The position numbers and the translations under genes are program-made. From positions 1 through 12,450 of the forward strand of contig JALGUK010000064.1 in the NCBI GenBank assembly GCA_029820875.1: DNA of 12,450 nucleotides. Reading direction: 5' to 3'. Positions 7,956-12,450 of the stretch are shown here, one piece after another. The notes under the pieces were generated by a model, which was given only the letters and a program-made list of their open reading frames with translations, made no database searches and was not told the origin of the DNA. Each line of letters begins with the position of its first letter. Positions within the stretch are counted from its first letter, which is position 1. Source of the DNA: Candidatus Zipacnadia bacterium. GTDB taxonomy: Bacteria; Armatimonadota; UBA5377; JALGUK01.

Positions 7956-7985
7956 AGTGTACCACAAAGGCAGCAGGAGCGTCAA
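7956..7985 (-). promoter_or_regulatory. probable sigma-70 type extended -10 promoter of the rpsB operon
   Basis: On the minus strand TTGACG (complement of 7980-7985) is followed by an 18-base spacer and TACACT (complement of 7956-7961). TGG directly precedes it, giving an extended -10 TGn motif. The -35 matches five of six consensus bases and the -10 four of six. It points toward rpsB with a leader of about 270 bases. No better match was found by eye between 7677 and 8066. Confidence 0.55.
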
Positions 7986-7993
7986 GCGCTTGA
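7982..7993. promoter_or_regulatory. 12-bp perfect palindrome overlapping the rpsB -35 box
   Basis: TCAAGCGCTTGA is its own reverse complement. It covers most of the -35 box of the minus-strand promoter and lies about 40 bases upstream of the candidate -10 of the divergent gene, a position from which a bound dimeric repressor could affect both. No regulator is known for it; function is inferred from position only. Confidence 0.3.
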
Positions 7994-8032
7994 GCGGCAC
8001 GCAGGAGATTACAGCCCGCGCGCCGAAGCAAC

Positions 8033-8038
8033 TAAAAT
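8033..8038 (+). promoter_or_regulatory. candidate -10 box of the glycosidase-like lipoprotein gene
   Basis: TAAAAT matches five of six -10 bases and would give a transcript starting near 8045, leaving a leader of some 20 bases with the AGGGGGA ribosome site at 8054-8060. No convincing -35 box is present 16 to 18 bases upstream, so an activator or another sigma factor could be involved. Confidence 0.3.
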
Positions 8039-8066
8039 ATCTCAGAACAAAATAGGGGGAGTTTCA

Positions 8067-9272
8067 ATGAGCGTCAGGATATGGTCGCTGATTGTCCCTG
8101 CAGTGGTACTGACGGGATGTGCGGCGGGAGCCGAGGCCTGGCAACAGCCGTTCTTCGTGATAAGCTATTGGCACGGCCCTCCGGCGGAGGACACATGGTA
8201 TCAGCAGATTGCAGACTGCAACTTCAATCTCGTTTTCTGCGGTGACCCTGATATCGCGCACAAGTACGGGATGAAATGTCTCGTCAGTGACAGTCGTATC
8301 GCAGGCATCAAGAAGCCCGGCGAGCAGGTGGACGCCGAAATCGCCCAGGCGGTCGCCGAGCTTAAGGACCATCCCGCGCTGTTCGGATACTATCTGAGGG
8401 ACGAACCGAACGCCTCGATGTTTGCCAATCTCGCACATGTGAATCAGCTTCTGCTGAAGCTCGACCCCGACCATCTTCCTTACATCAATCTCTATCCCGA
8501 CTATGCCAGCCAAGAGCAGTTGGGGACAAAGACTTATGAAGAACACGTCGAACGGTTCTGCGAGGTTGTCAGGCCGCAAGTGCTCTCCTATGACCATTAC
8601 GCCCTGGTAGGCGACGGCCTGCGGCCGAGCTACTTCGCGAACATGGAGGTCATCCGCCGCGAGGCCCTCAAGTACGGCATTCCATTCTGGTACATCTTCC
8701 TTGCCACACAGCACTTCGCCTATCGCGACCCGACGGAGGGGGAGCTGCGCTGGCAGGCATATACCGCCATCGCTTACGGCGCCAAGGGGCTTCTTTATTT
8801 CACTTATTACTGGGTTAATGACGAACTGTATGGCAACGCTCTCATCCGCAGAGACGGCACCCTCGACCACAAGTGGTACATCGCCCGGGAGATGAACGCG
8901 GAGTTTAAGGCGCTCGGGCCGACCCTGATAAACCTCACGTCCGAGAAGGTGTATCACACAGGCGGCGAGCCGCCCCAGGGCGCAAGCGGACCTCCGCCTG
9001 ATGCGATCGTCAAGTCCACCGGCGGCGCCAAGCTCGTTATCGGTGAGCTGCGCGACCCGGAGGGTGCGCTGTACATCGTGGTGACAAACGGCCGATATGA
9101 CGAGCGAGTCCAAGCCGACCTTGTGCTGGACAAGCGTGTCAAAACGGTCAAGGAGGTCAGCAAGCGCACCGGCGAGCTGCATCGCTGCGTGCTCCGCCCA
9201 GCGGAAGAGGGGCCGACCCTGCGAGTACGCCTGGGCAAAGGCGAGGGGCGTGTTTACGCGCTCGGGTTCTAA
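8067..9272 (+). CDS. predicted glycoside-hydrolase-like TIM-barrel lipoprotein
   Basis: The product has 401 residues. The start MSVRIWSLIVPAVVLTGC is a lipoprotein signal peptide with lipobox LTGC (Cys18), so it should be exported and lipid anchored. The body looks like a TIM barrel of the glycoside-hydrolase clan-A kind: YYLRDEP with Asp112-Glu113 at the expected end of strand 4 (candidate acid/base), a tyrosine-rich VLSYDHYAL, and ELRWQAYTAIAYGAKGLLYF leading into TYYW near the last strands. A small beta-rich C-terminal domain (from about residue 330, with LYIVVTNGRYDERVQADL) resembles those after such barrels. Substrate cannot be told. The ATG at 8067 follows AGGGGGA by six bases; the frame is open upstream, but that part looks non-coding. 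It is divergent from rpsB and 44 bases before the next gene. I do not recognise a named family with certainty. Confidence 0.85.
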   Translation: MSVRIWSLIVPAVVLTGCAAGAEAWQQPFFVISYWHGPPAEDTWYQQIADCNFNLVFCGDPDIAHKYGMKCLVSDSRIAGIKKPGEQVDAEIAQAVAELKDHPALFGYYLRDEPNASMFANLAHVNQLLLKLDPDHLPYINLYPDYASQEQLGTKTYEEHVERFCEVVRPQVLSYDHYALVGDGLRPSYFANMEVIRREALKYGIPFWYIFLATQHFAYRDPTEGELRWQAYTAIAYGAKGLLYFTYYWVNDELYGNALIRRDGTLDHKWYIAREMNAEFKALGPTLINLTSEKVYHTGGEPPQGASGPPPDAIVKSTGGAKLVIGELRDPEGALYIVVTNGRYDERVQADLVLDKRVKTVKEVSKRTGELHRCVLRPAEEGPTLRVRLGKGEGRVYALGF

Positions 9273-9316
9273 ATTTACACGCGCAAGCTGACTGCATGTG
9301 AATGGAGGGAACGAAC

Positions 9317-9973
9317 ATGACGGTACAGTGGTTCGGACATGCATGCTTTTTGATCAGCGACGGTAAGATCCGTGTTCTGACCGACCCATTCGACGAGACC
9401 GTGGGCTACCCGGTTCCCGATGTGGCGGCGGATGTGGTGCTTGTCTCCCACAGTCACGGGGACCATGCAAACGTGGGCGCAGCCAAGGGAACACCGGTGG
9501 TCATCAGCACGCCCGGCCCTCACGAGGCGAACCGCGTGCGCTTTGTGGGCGTCTCGACCTATCACGACGAAAGCGGCGGGGCAAAGCGGGGGAACAACAT
9601 CGTCTTTGTCTGGACGATGGACGACATCCGGTTCGCTCATTGCGGCGACCTCGGCCACGTTCTCACTGAGGAGCAGGTCGAGGCGATAGGCCCTGTCCAT
9701 GTATTGTTTGTCCCGACCGGCGGGTTCTTCACCATCGGGCCGGATGAGGCAAAAACCGTGGCGCAGCAGCTATCGGCCCGAATTATCTTCCCCATGCACT
9801 ACTTGACCGACGCGATGGACCCAAGCCGGTTCCCGCTCGTCGGAGTCAATGATTTCCTGCAACTGTTTGACGTGGAAAGCCAAACGCAGGTAGTGTCGGG
9901 CAATACGGTTGAGGTGAAGCGCAAGGACATTCCGGAAAGCGGCGTCAGAGTGCTCGTGCTCGACTACAAATGA
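9317..9973 (+). CDS. UPF0173-type metal-dependent hydrolase (metallo-beta-lactamase fold)
   Basis: A 218-residue cytosolic protein of the Lactamase_B_2 group (UPF0173, UlaG relatives). Visible motifs are WFGHACFLI at 5-13, the metal-binding HSHGDH at 45-50 (preceded by DVVLVS), TPGPHE, CGDLGH for the bridging aspartate, and PMHYLTD for the last histidine. The fold binds two metal ions, and the substrates of this subgroup are not well known. I chose the ATG at 9317 because GGAGGG lies seven bases before it; an ATG at 9302 in the same frame would add five residues but would contain the ribosome site. It follows the lipoprotein gene by 44 bases and is probably cotranscribed. All ligands appear intact. 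Confidence 0.9.
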   Translation: MTVQWFGHACFLISDGKIRVLTDPFDETVGYPVPDVAADVVLVSHSHGDHANVGAAKGTPVVISTPGPHEANRVRFVGVSTYHDESGGAKRGNNIVFVWTMDDIRFAHCGDLGHVLTEEQVEAIGPVHVLFVPTGGFFTIGPDEAKTVAQQLSARIIFPMHYLTDAMDPSRFPLVGVNDFLQLFDVESQTQVVSGNTVEVKRKDIPESGVRVLVLDYK

Positions 9974-9984
9974 GACGGACCTCG

Positions 9985-10010
9985 GCCTGCGGAAGCACTG
10001 TTCCTCCGGC
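9985..10010. terminator. imperfect hairpin after the UPF0173 gene
   Basis: CTGC and GGAA are matched by TTCC and GCAG across a six-base loop with a four-base bulge, starting about a dozen bases after the stop codon. No T-run follows, so termination is uncertain. In the rest of the gap to the next gene (to 10154) I see only a G-rich stretch at 10060-10073, reported separately. Confidence 0.25.
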
Positions 10011-10059
10011 AGACTTAAACCCGAGTGGAAACTTATGGCGCTTTGAAGAGGTTCTACGG

Positions 10060-10073
10060 TACGGGGTAGGGTA
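10060..10073 (+). promoter_or_regulatory. G-tract motif upstream of osmC, possible DUF156 repressor site
   Basis: TACGGGGTAGGGTA has a G-tract bracketed by TAC and GTA, broadly like the type of operator bound by CsoR/RcnR/FrmR proteins, and a member of that family is encoded 1.1 kb downstream. The match is loose and the motif is short; treat as a hint only. Confidence 0.2.
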
Positions 10074-10154
10074 GTTGAGCTCCGATACGGCATTCGATGC
10101 ACTCAATACTACGCGCATGTTCGCGACAATATTCAAGAGGTGAGACCTGCAGCG

Positions 10155-10538
10155 ATGAGCATTGTTATCGAATACGGCGAGGACCGGTCCCTGTCGGCTG
10201 AAATCGGCGGACGGGAGGTTCGTATCACACTCGGCGACAAAAGCGAGACCCCGGGCCCAACCCCGACGGACATGTTTCTCTTTGCTCTCGGGGGCTGCGT
10301 TGCGGCTTACGCGGCATCCTATGCACGGCGGCACGATATCCCGACCGCCGGCATGAAGGTACAGGTGGAGCGCGAACCGACCGATAGGCCCAAGCGGCTC
10401 GGCGCGATAAATTTCAAAATCACCATGCCGGGACCAGTTCCGGAGAAGCATCGGGCGGCCCTGTTGCGCTCCGCAAGGCAATGCTATCTCCACAATACCA
10501 TCAAGTACGGGCCTAAAATGGAAATTACCCTCAACTGA
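10155..10538 (+). CDS. OsmC-family protein (peroxiredoxin-like)
   Basis: OsmC/Ohr proteins reduce organic or inorganic peroxides through two cysteines in a dimer. The 127-residue product has PTPTDMFLFALGGCVAAYAASYARR, with the first cysteine at 48 in the usual LGGC helix, and ARQCYLHNTI with the second at 110, where most members have CPVHNT; the proline is a tyrosine here. The length is typical. It resembles the short OsmC-like subgroup more than true Ohr. I prefer the ATG at 10155; a GTG at 10140 would add five residues. The AAGAGGTGAG ribosome site spans the GTG, so that start would sit inside it. The neighbours (zinc ribbon, small membrane protein, CsoR-like regulator) suggest a redox or thiol stress group. 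Confidence 0.9.
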   Translation: MSIVIEYGEDRSLSAEIGGREVRITLGDKSETPGPTPTDMFLFALGGCVAAYAASYARRHDIPTAGMKVQVEREPTDRPKRLGAINFKITMPGPVPEKHRAALLRSARQCYLHNTIKYGPKMEITLN

Positions 10539-10748
10539 AGGGGAACTCACGAGAGCGTGGACCTTCTTTGTAGTTTTGTTTGCTGGTGTCCCTTGGCATT
10601 GCCTATTGGGTGAATCAGCGAGGTTTCGCGTGGGCGGTTGAGGAGCTACAGACTCCTGCTCAGTTGAGCGGAGACCACCAAGCAAAGCCCGGCATCGTCC
10701 CGATGCCGATAATGACCAATCTACGGACGGCAAGCGAGATGATGTTTG
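10539..10748 (+). pseudogene. possible frameshifted remnant of a small membrane protein
   Basis: No intact gene fills the 210 bases between osmC and the FmdB gene. One frame gives TRAWTFFVVLFAGV (from about 10550), a good hydrophobic helix without a start codon. It stops making sense just where a second frame offers SLGIAYWVNQRGFAWAVEEL and continues to the FmdB start. Joined, they look like a small single-pass membrane protein with a one-base shift near 10590. This is weak: there is no start codon and no recognised family, so the stretch may simply be non-coding. Confidence 0.2.
10690..10708. repeat. perfect 8-bp hairpin upstream of the FmdB gene
   Basis: CGGCATCG at 10690-10697 is complementary to CGATGCCG at 10701-10708 with a three-base loop. 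It lies 40 bases before the FmdB start. No T-run follows, so it could be a weak terminator after osmC, an mRNA-stability hairpin or an operator. Confidence 0.4.
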
Positions 10749-10928
10749 ATGCCTCTTTACGAGTACACATGCAAAAAGTGCGGCGCACAGTTCGAAGAGC
10801 TGCTTCGCGCCGGTGAAGATGACTCTGTAGTGCGCTGTCCAAAGTGTGGGAGCCGCCAGGTTAAGAGGAATTTCTCCCTCTTCGCGTCGGCAGGGTGTTC
10901 GAGTTCGACAAGCGGCAAATTCACTTGA
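10749..10928 (+). CDS. FmdB-type zinc ribbon protein
   Basis: A 59-residue protein of the FmdB/CxxC_CxxC_SSSS family. It starts MPLYEYTCKKCG and carries four cysteines in two pairs (Cys8 and Cys11, Cys30 and Cys33) that should bind one zinc, then a short tail with the serine run CSSSTSG. Family members are small cytosolic proteins first named near formamidase/amidase genes; their true role is not settled. The ATG at 10749 gives the near-invariant MPLYEY start. A TTG one codon earlier is not needed. The ribosome site is weak. It lies 56 bases before the DUF6132-like gene, with a strong dyad in between. Confidence 0.92.
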   Translation: MPLYEYTCKKCGAQFEELLRAGEDDSVVRCPKCGSRQVKRNFSLFASAGCSSSTSGKFT

Positions 10929-10937
10929 GCAAGCTGA

Positions 10938-10956
10938 TGCGAACGGTCCGTTCGCA
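10938..10956. promoter_or_regulatory. 19-bp dyad between the FmdB and DUF6132-like genes
   Basis: TGCGAACGGTCCGTTCGCA is a perfect inverted repeat of nine-base arms around one central base. As RNA it folds to an eight-pair stem with a GUC loop. It begins nine bases after the FmdB stop and ends 28 bases before the next ATG. No T-run follows, so an operator or a processing hairpin is at least as likely as a terminator. Confidence 0.5.
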
Positions 10957-10984
10957 CCGAAAACAGACTGAGCAATCAAAGGAA

Positions 10985-11179
10985 ATGTGGTCGGTGATAG
11001 TGCTTAAGGCATTCCTGGGCGTAGCGGCCGGTGCGGGAATCGGTTTTCTCGTCAGCCTTGCCTCCCGCTCCCTGACCAGCGGTCAGGGCGGTTGACCGAT
11101 GACCTGCAACCCCTATATCGCGACCATTCTTGGAGCGGTGTTCGGGTTGATGGCGGCTCTCGGCGGGAGCCAACGGTAA
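10985..11179 (+). CDS. DUF6132-like small membrane protein with in-frame TGA, candidate selenoprotein
   Basis: Read from the ATG at 10985, the frame gives MWSVIVLKAFLGVAAGAGIG and FLVSLASRSLTSGQGG (a membrane helix), then TGA at 11093-11095, then, still in frame, PMTCNPYIATILGAVFGLMA as a second helix, ending in TAA at 11177-11179. DUF6132 proteins, as I recall them, have a helix, a C-P-I/L-T-S-N-P-Y motif and a second helix. The TGA falls exactly at the motif cysteine. Selenocysteine insertion would give a 64-residue U-x3-C protein; ordinary stopping would leave a 36-residue peptide and an orphan motif. The weak downstream fold at +24 to +42 after the TGA (CGC/GCG and CCA/TGG, loop TTCT) lacks the usual loop G. 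A TGC-to-TGA mutation or read error is the main alternative. AAGGA lies close upstream of the start. Confidence 0.6.
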
Positions 11180-11205
11180 ATCAGAGGGCTATGAGGTGAA
11201 ATGCC

Positions 11206-11472
11206 TTGCAAGAGGTTGCGCTTGCTGACGTCAAGCACCGCCTGGCGAAAGTCGAAGGGCAGGTACGCGGTCTGCAGCGGATGATCGGCGAGGGCCGTCA
11301 GTGTAAGGATATCCTTATCCAGATGTCAGCCGTCCTGGGCGCGCTTAAGCAGGCAGGGGTATTGCTTGTTGCGTGCTCGATACAGGAGCAGATTGCCGCA
11401 TCCCTGGAGTCAGGGGCAAGCTCAGAGGATATCGCTCATAAGATCGCTGACGCATTCGCCAATATGGTTTAG
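11206..11472 (+). CDS. CsoR/DUF156-family repressor with non-standard ligand positions
   Basis: An 88-residue all-helical tetramer-forming repressor of the CsoR/RcnR/FrmR/CstR family, which lets go of DNA on binding metal, formaldehyde or persulfide. Family marks are DVKHRLAKVEGQVRGLQRMI and GRQCKDILIQMSAV (Cys33, equal to Cys36 of M. tuberculosis CsoR). Counting from that residue, the CsoR His61 position is Ser58 and the Cys65 position is Gln62; a cysteine sits at 57 instead (LLVACSIQEQI). It is therefore unlikely to be a standard copper sensor or CstR. I chose the TTG at 11206: AGGTGA lies six bases before it, and no ATG is in frame. It follows the DUF6132-like gene by 26 bases and is likely cotranscribed with it. 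Confidence 0.85.
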   Translation: MQEVALADVKHRLAKVEGQVRGLQRMIGEGRQCKDILIQMSAVLGALKQAGVLLVACSIQEQIAASLESGASSEDIAHKIADAFANMV

Positions 11473-11505
11473 CGGCGACATGAATTCCGCTCGCAACCTT
11501 GCCAA

Positions 11506-11523
11506 CCCACGGTGATTCGTGGG
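11506..11523 (+). terminator. hairpin after the CsoR-like gene
   Basis: CCCACG and CGTGGG pair perfectly around a six-base loop, 33 bases after the stop codon, followed by CCGTTTC. The T-run is short, so this is a possible but weak intrinsic terminator. Confidence 0.4.
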
Positions 11524-11574
11524 CCGTTTCGCCAGGTCGCCTCCAATATGTCAGCTTCTTGGAGGGATTATAAT

Positions 11575-11628
11575 ATGGTCATGGCGAATCTCCATCCTGA
11601 CAGGTGCAGGACTCGCAGGAAGAAGTGA
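11575..11628 (+). CDS. possible 17-codon leader ORF before the lipoprotein gene
   Basis: ATG at 11575 has a strong GGAGGG eight bases upstream and encodes MVMANLHPDRCRTRRKK, ending in TGA one base before the GTG start of the lipoprotein. The ribosome site is better than that of the lipoprotein itself, so translational coupling is plausible. The peptide has no known relatives that I recognise, and the length makes chance possible. Confidence 0.25.
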   Translation: MVMANLHPDRCRTRRKK

Positions 11629-11629
11629 G

Positions 11630-11881
11630 GTGAAGGGATTGGGTGCGAGACGTATTGTGGTTGTATTAATCATGTTGCTGTTCATTGTATCTGTGCTGCT
11701 GCTTGCAGGGTGCGGTAAGAAGGAGCCGGCTGCGAAGTCCGACCAAGGCGGGAAAGTGGAGGGCTACATCGAGAAGGGCTTAAAGGCCCCGGGTGAGGCT
11801 CGGGGGGCCGTCCAGAAGGCAAACCAGCAGATTGAGTCCCAGCAGGAAAGCACCGAGGACCTGGAAGGGGGAAACCAGTAG
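11630..11881 (+). CDS. small lipoprotein of unknown function
   Basis: An 83-residue product with a basic start (KGLGARR), a hydrophobic core (IVVVLIMLLFIVSVLLL) and lipobox LAGC, so it should be lipidated and exported. The mature part is short and polar: KKEPAAKSDQGG, then a probably helical stretch with GYIEKGLKAPGEARGAVQKA, ending in Q/E-rich QQIESQQESTEDLEGG. I see no known domain. The GTG at 11630 is preferred because AGGAAG lies about eight bases before it; the frame is open further upstream but looks non-coding there. It stands 157 bases after the CsoR-like gene and 50 before the carbohydrate-binding gene. A linker or spacer role in the envelope would fit but is not shown. Confidence 0.7.
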   Translation: MKGLGARRIVVVLIMLLFIVSVLLLAGCGKKEPAAKSDQGGKVEGYIEKGLKAPGEARGAVQKANQQIESQQESTEDLEGGNQ

Positions 11882-11931
11882 CCCAAAACGCGCTAAGCCG
11901 GTGTCATCATATGAGCGTGGGTGATGAAAAA

Positions 11932-12450
11932 ATGAACGGTCCAAGACGGGCGTGGTCGGCAGGGGCCGCCGTTGGTTTTCTCGTTCTCTGCTGGGCGTTG
12001 TGGTCGGGCAATCTGCCTTGTTGGAGTGACACGATGACGATACCAAATTCCTCCTTCGAAAACGGAACCGATAGTCCAGTTGGCTGGGTGTACGAAGGCG
12101 AAGGCGGCGAGTGGGCGGTACCGGGGCATAACGGCGACCGGTGCATCAAGGCGTCGGGCACAGGTACCGACCACACCCTCAAGGTGGAACCCGGGCAGAC
12201 TTACCAGCTCACCTGGTGGGCCAGGAGTACGGCCGGGGCGTCCGGAGGAGTGGCAGTCGCCGGCTTAAACTGCAACAACCATGACTTCCGGCCCGGGCCG
12301 GAGTGGGAGCAGTACGGGTTTGTTTTCCGCACGCCTGATGACGCCTCCGGCGTTTTTCTTCGCCTCGGCCAGTGGCATGTTGACGGTGAGGTGTTGTTCG
12401 ACGACGTTGTCCTGCATCCGGTGCAGGAATTGCACTCCACGCTTGGCGAG
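11932..12450 (+). CDS. membrane-anchored or secreted protein with carbohydrate-binding-module-like domain, partial
   Basis: The frame runs off the window end; 173 residues are visible. After a basic start (MNGPRRAWSAG) comes a hydrophobic segment (AVGFLVLCWALW), a signal peptide or anchor. Then a jelly-roll domain of the CBM4/9/22 kind: PNSSFENGTDSPVGW, YQLTWWAR, WEQYGFVFRTPDDASGVFLRLG and VLFDDVVLHP. That order (N-x-FE at the start, a G-x-Y-x-L strand, W-x-x-Y/F-x-F-x-TP, and a final FDDV strand) is typical of these modules, which often precede catalytic or surface-anchor domains. I chose the ATG at 11932 because GGTGAT lies six bases upstream; an in-frame ATG at 11911 would add seven residues but has no ribosome site. 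Full length and function cannot be told. Confidence 0.75.
   Translation, partial: MNGPRRAWSAGAAVGFLVLCWALWSGNLPCWSDTMTIPNSSFENGTDSPVGWVYEGEGGEWAVPGHNGDRCIKASGTGTDHTLKVEPGQTYQLTWWARSTAGASGGVAVAGLNCNNHDFRPGPEWEQYGFVFRTPDDASGVFLRLGQWHVDGEVLFDDVVLHPVQELHSTLGE

Noticed and set aside
8064..9344. Minus-strand open frame of 426 codons opposite the glycosidase-like gene
   Set aside because: The plus-strand product has a signal peptide, lipobox, ribosome site and barrel motifs; the antisense one has none of these.
9945..10979. Minus-strand open frame of 344 codons opposite the UPF0173 end, osmC and the FmdB gene
   Set aside because: It spans three unrelated plus-strand genes and their gaps and shows no family motif.
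11093..11095. Genome-wide reassignment of TGA to an amino acid
   Set aside because: uppS, frr and osmC end in TGA at their expected family lengths, so TGA is a normal stop here.
1..12450. tRNA or rRNA genes, CRISPR arrays, insertion sequences, prophage or integrase genes
   Set aside because: None seen on reading both strands; no spaced direct repeats, terminal inverted repeats or transposase motifs.

Overview
The window carries a GC-rich bacterial chromosome segment in two halves. The lineage is probably a diderm: there are lipobox proteins, a large site-2 protease with several PDZ-like modules, and a surface-type carbohydrate-binding protein. The gene content (short EF-Ts, a Firmicutes-like rpsB-to-ispG cluster, sugar-binding and glycosidase-like lipoproteins) would fit Armatimonadota or a neighbouring little-cultured lineage. 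That placement is inference from general knowledge, not a search.

Left half, minus strand (about 7985 down to 1): one long, tightly packed transcription unit running rpsB, tsf, pyrH, frr, a small PASTA-like gene, uppS, dxr, rseP, ispG (cut by the window edge). A good extended -10 promoter lies at 7956-7985, followed by a roughly 270-nt leader. The unit joins translation (S2, EF-Ts, ribosome recycling), UMP kinase, the methylerythritol phosphate isoprenoid pathway (Dxr, IspG), undecaprenyl diphosphate synthesis (UppS) and intramembrane proteolysis (RseP). cdsA, usually found between uppS and dxr, is absent. Two isoprenoid genes look damaged. UppS lacks, cleanly and in frame, about 19 residues holding the catalytic DGNGRW loop. 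Dxr loses its C-terminal helices and has no stop before it runs in frame into rseP.

Right half, plus strand (8067 to 12450): a TIM-barrel glycoside-hydrolase-like lipoprotein, a metallo-beta-lactamase-fold hydrolase of the UPF0173 type, an OsmC-like protein, an FmdB-type zinc ribbon, a tiny DUF6132-like membrane protein, a CsoR/DUF156-type repressor, a small lipoprotein, and the start of a secreted carbohydrate-binding-module protein that runs off the end. OsmC, FmdB, DUF6132 and the CsoR relative together suggest a thiol, peroxide or metal stress group.

The most exciting observation is in the DUF6132-like gene at 10985-11179. An in-frame TGA stands exactly where the family has the cysteine of its CPxTxNPY motif, and the rest of the motif continues in the same frame for 27 codons. 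This is what a short, previously unannotated selenoprotein would look like, although no canonical SECIS loop is evident by eye. The uppS and dxr lesions mean that sequence or assembly error has to be ruled out first.
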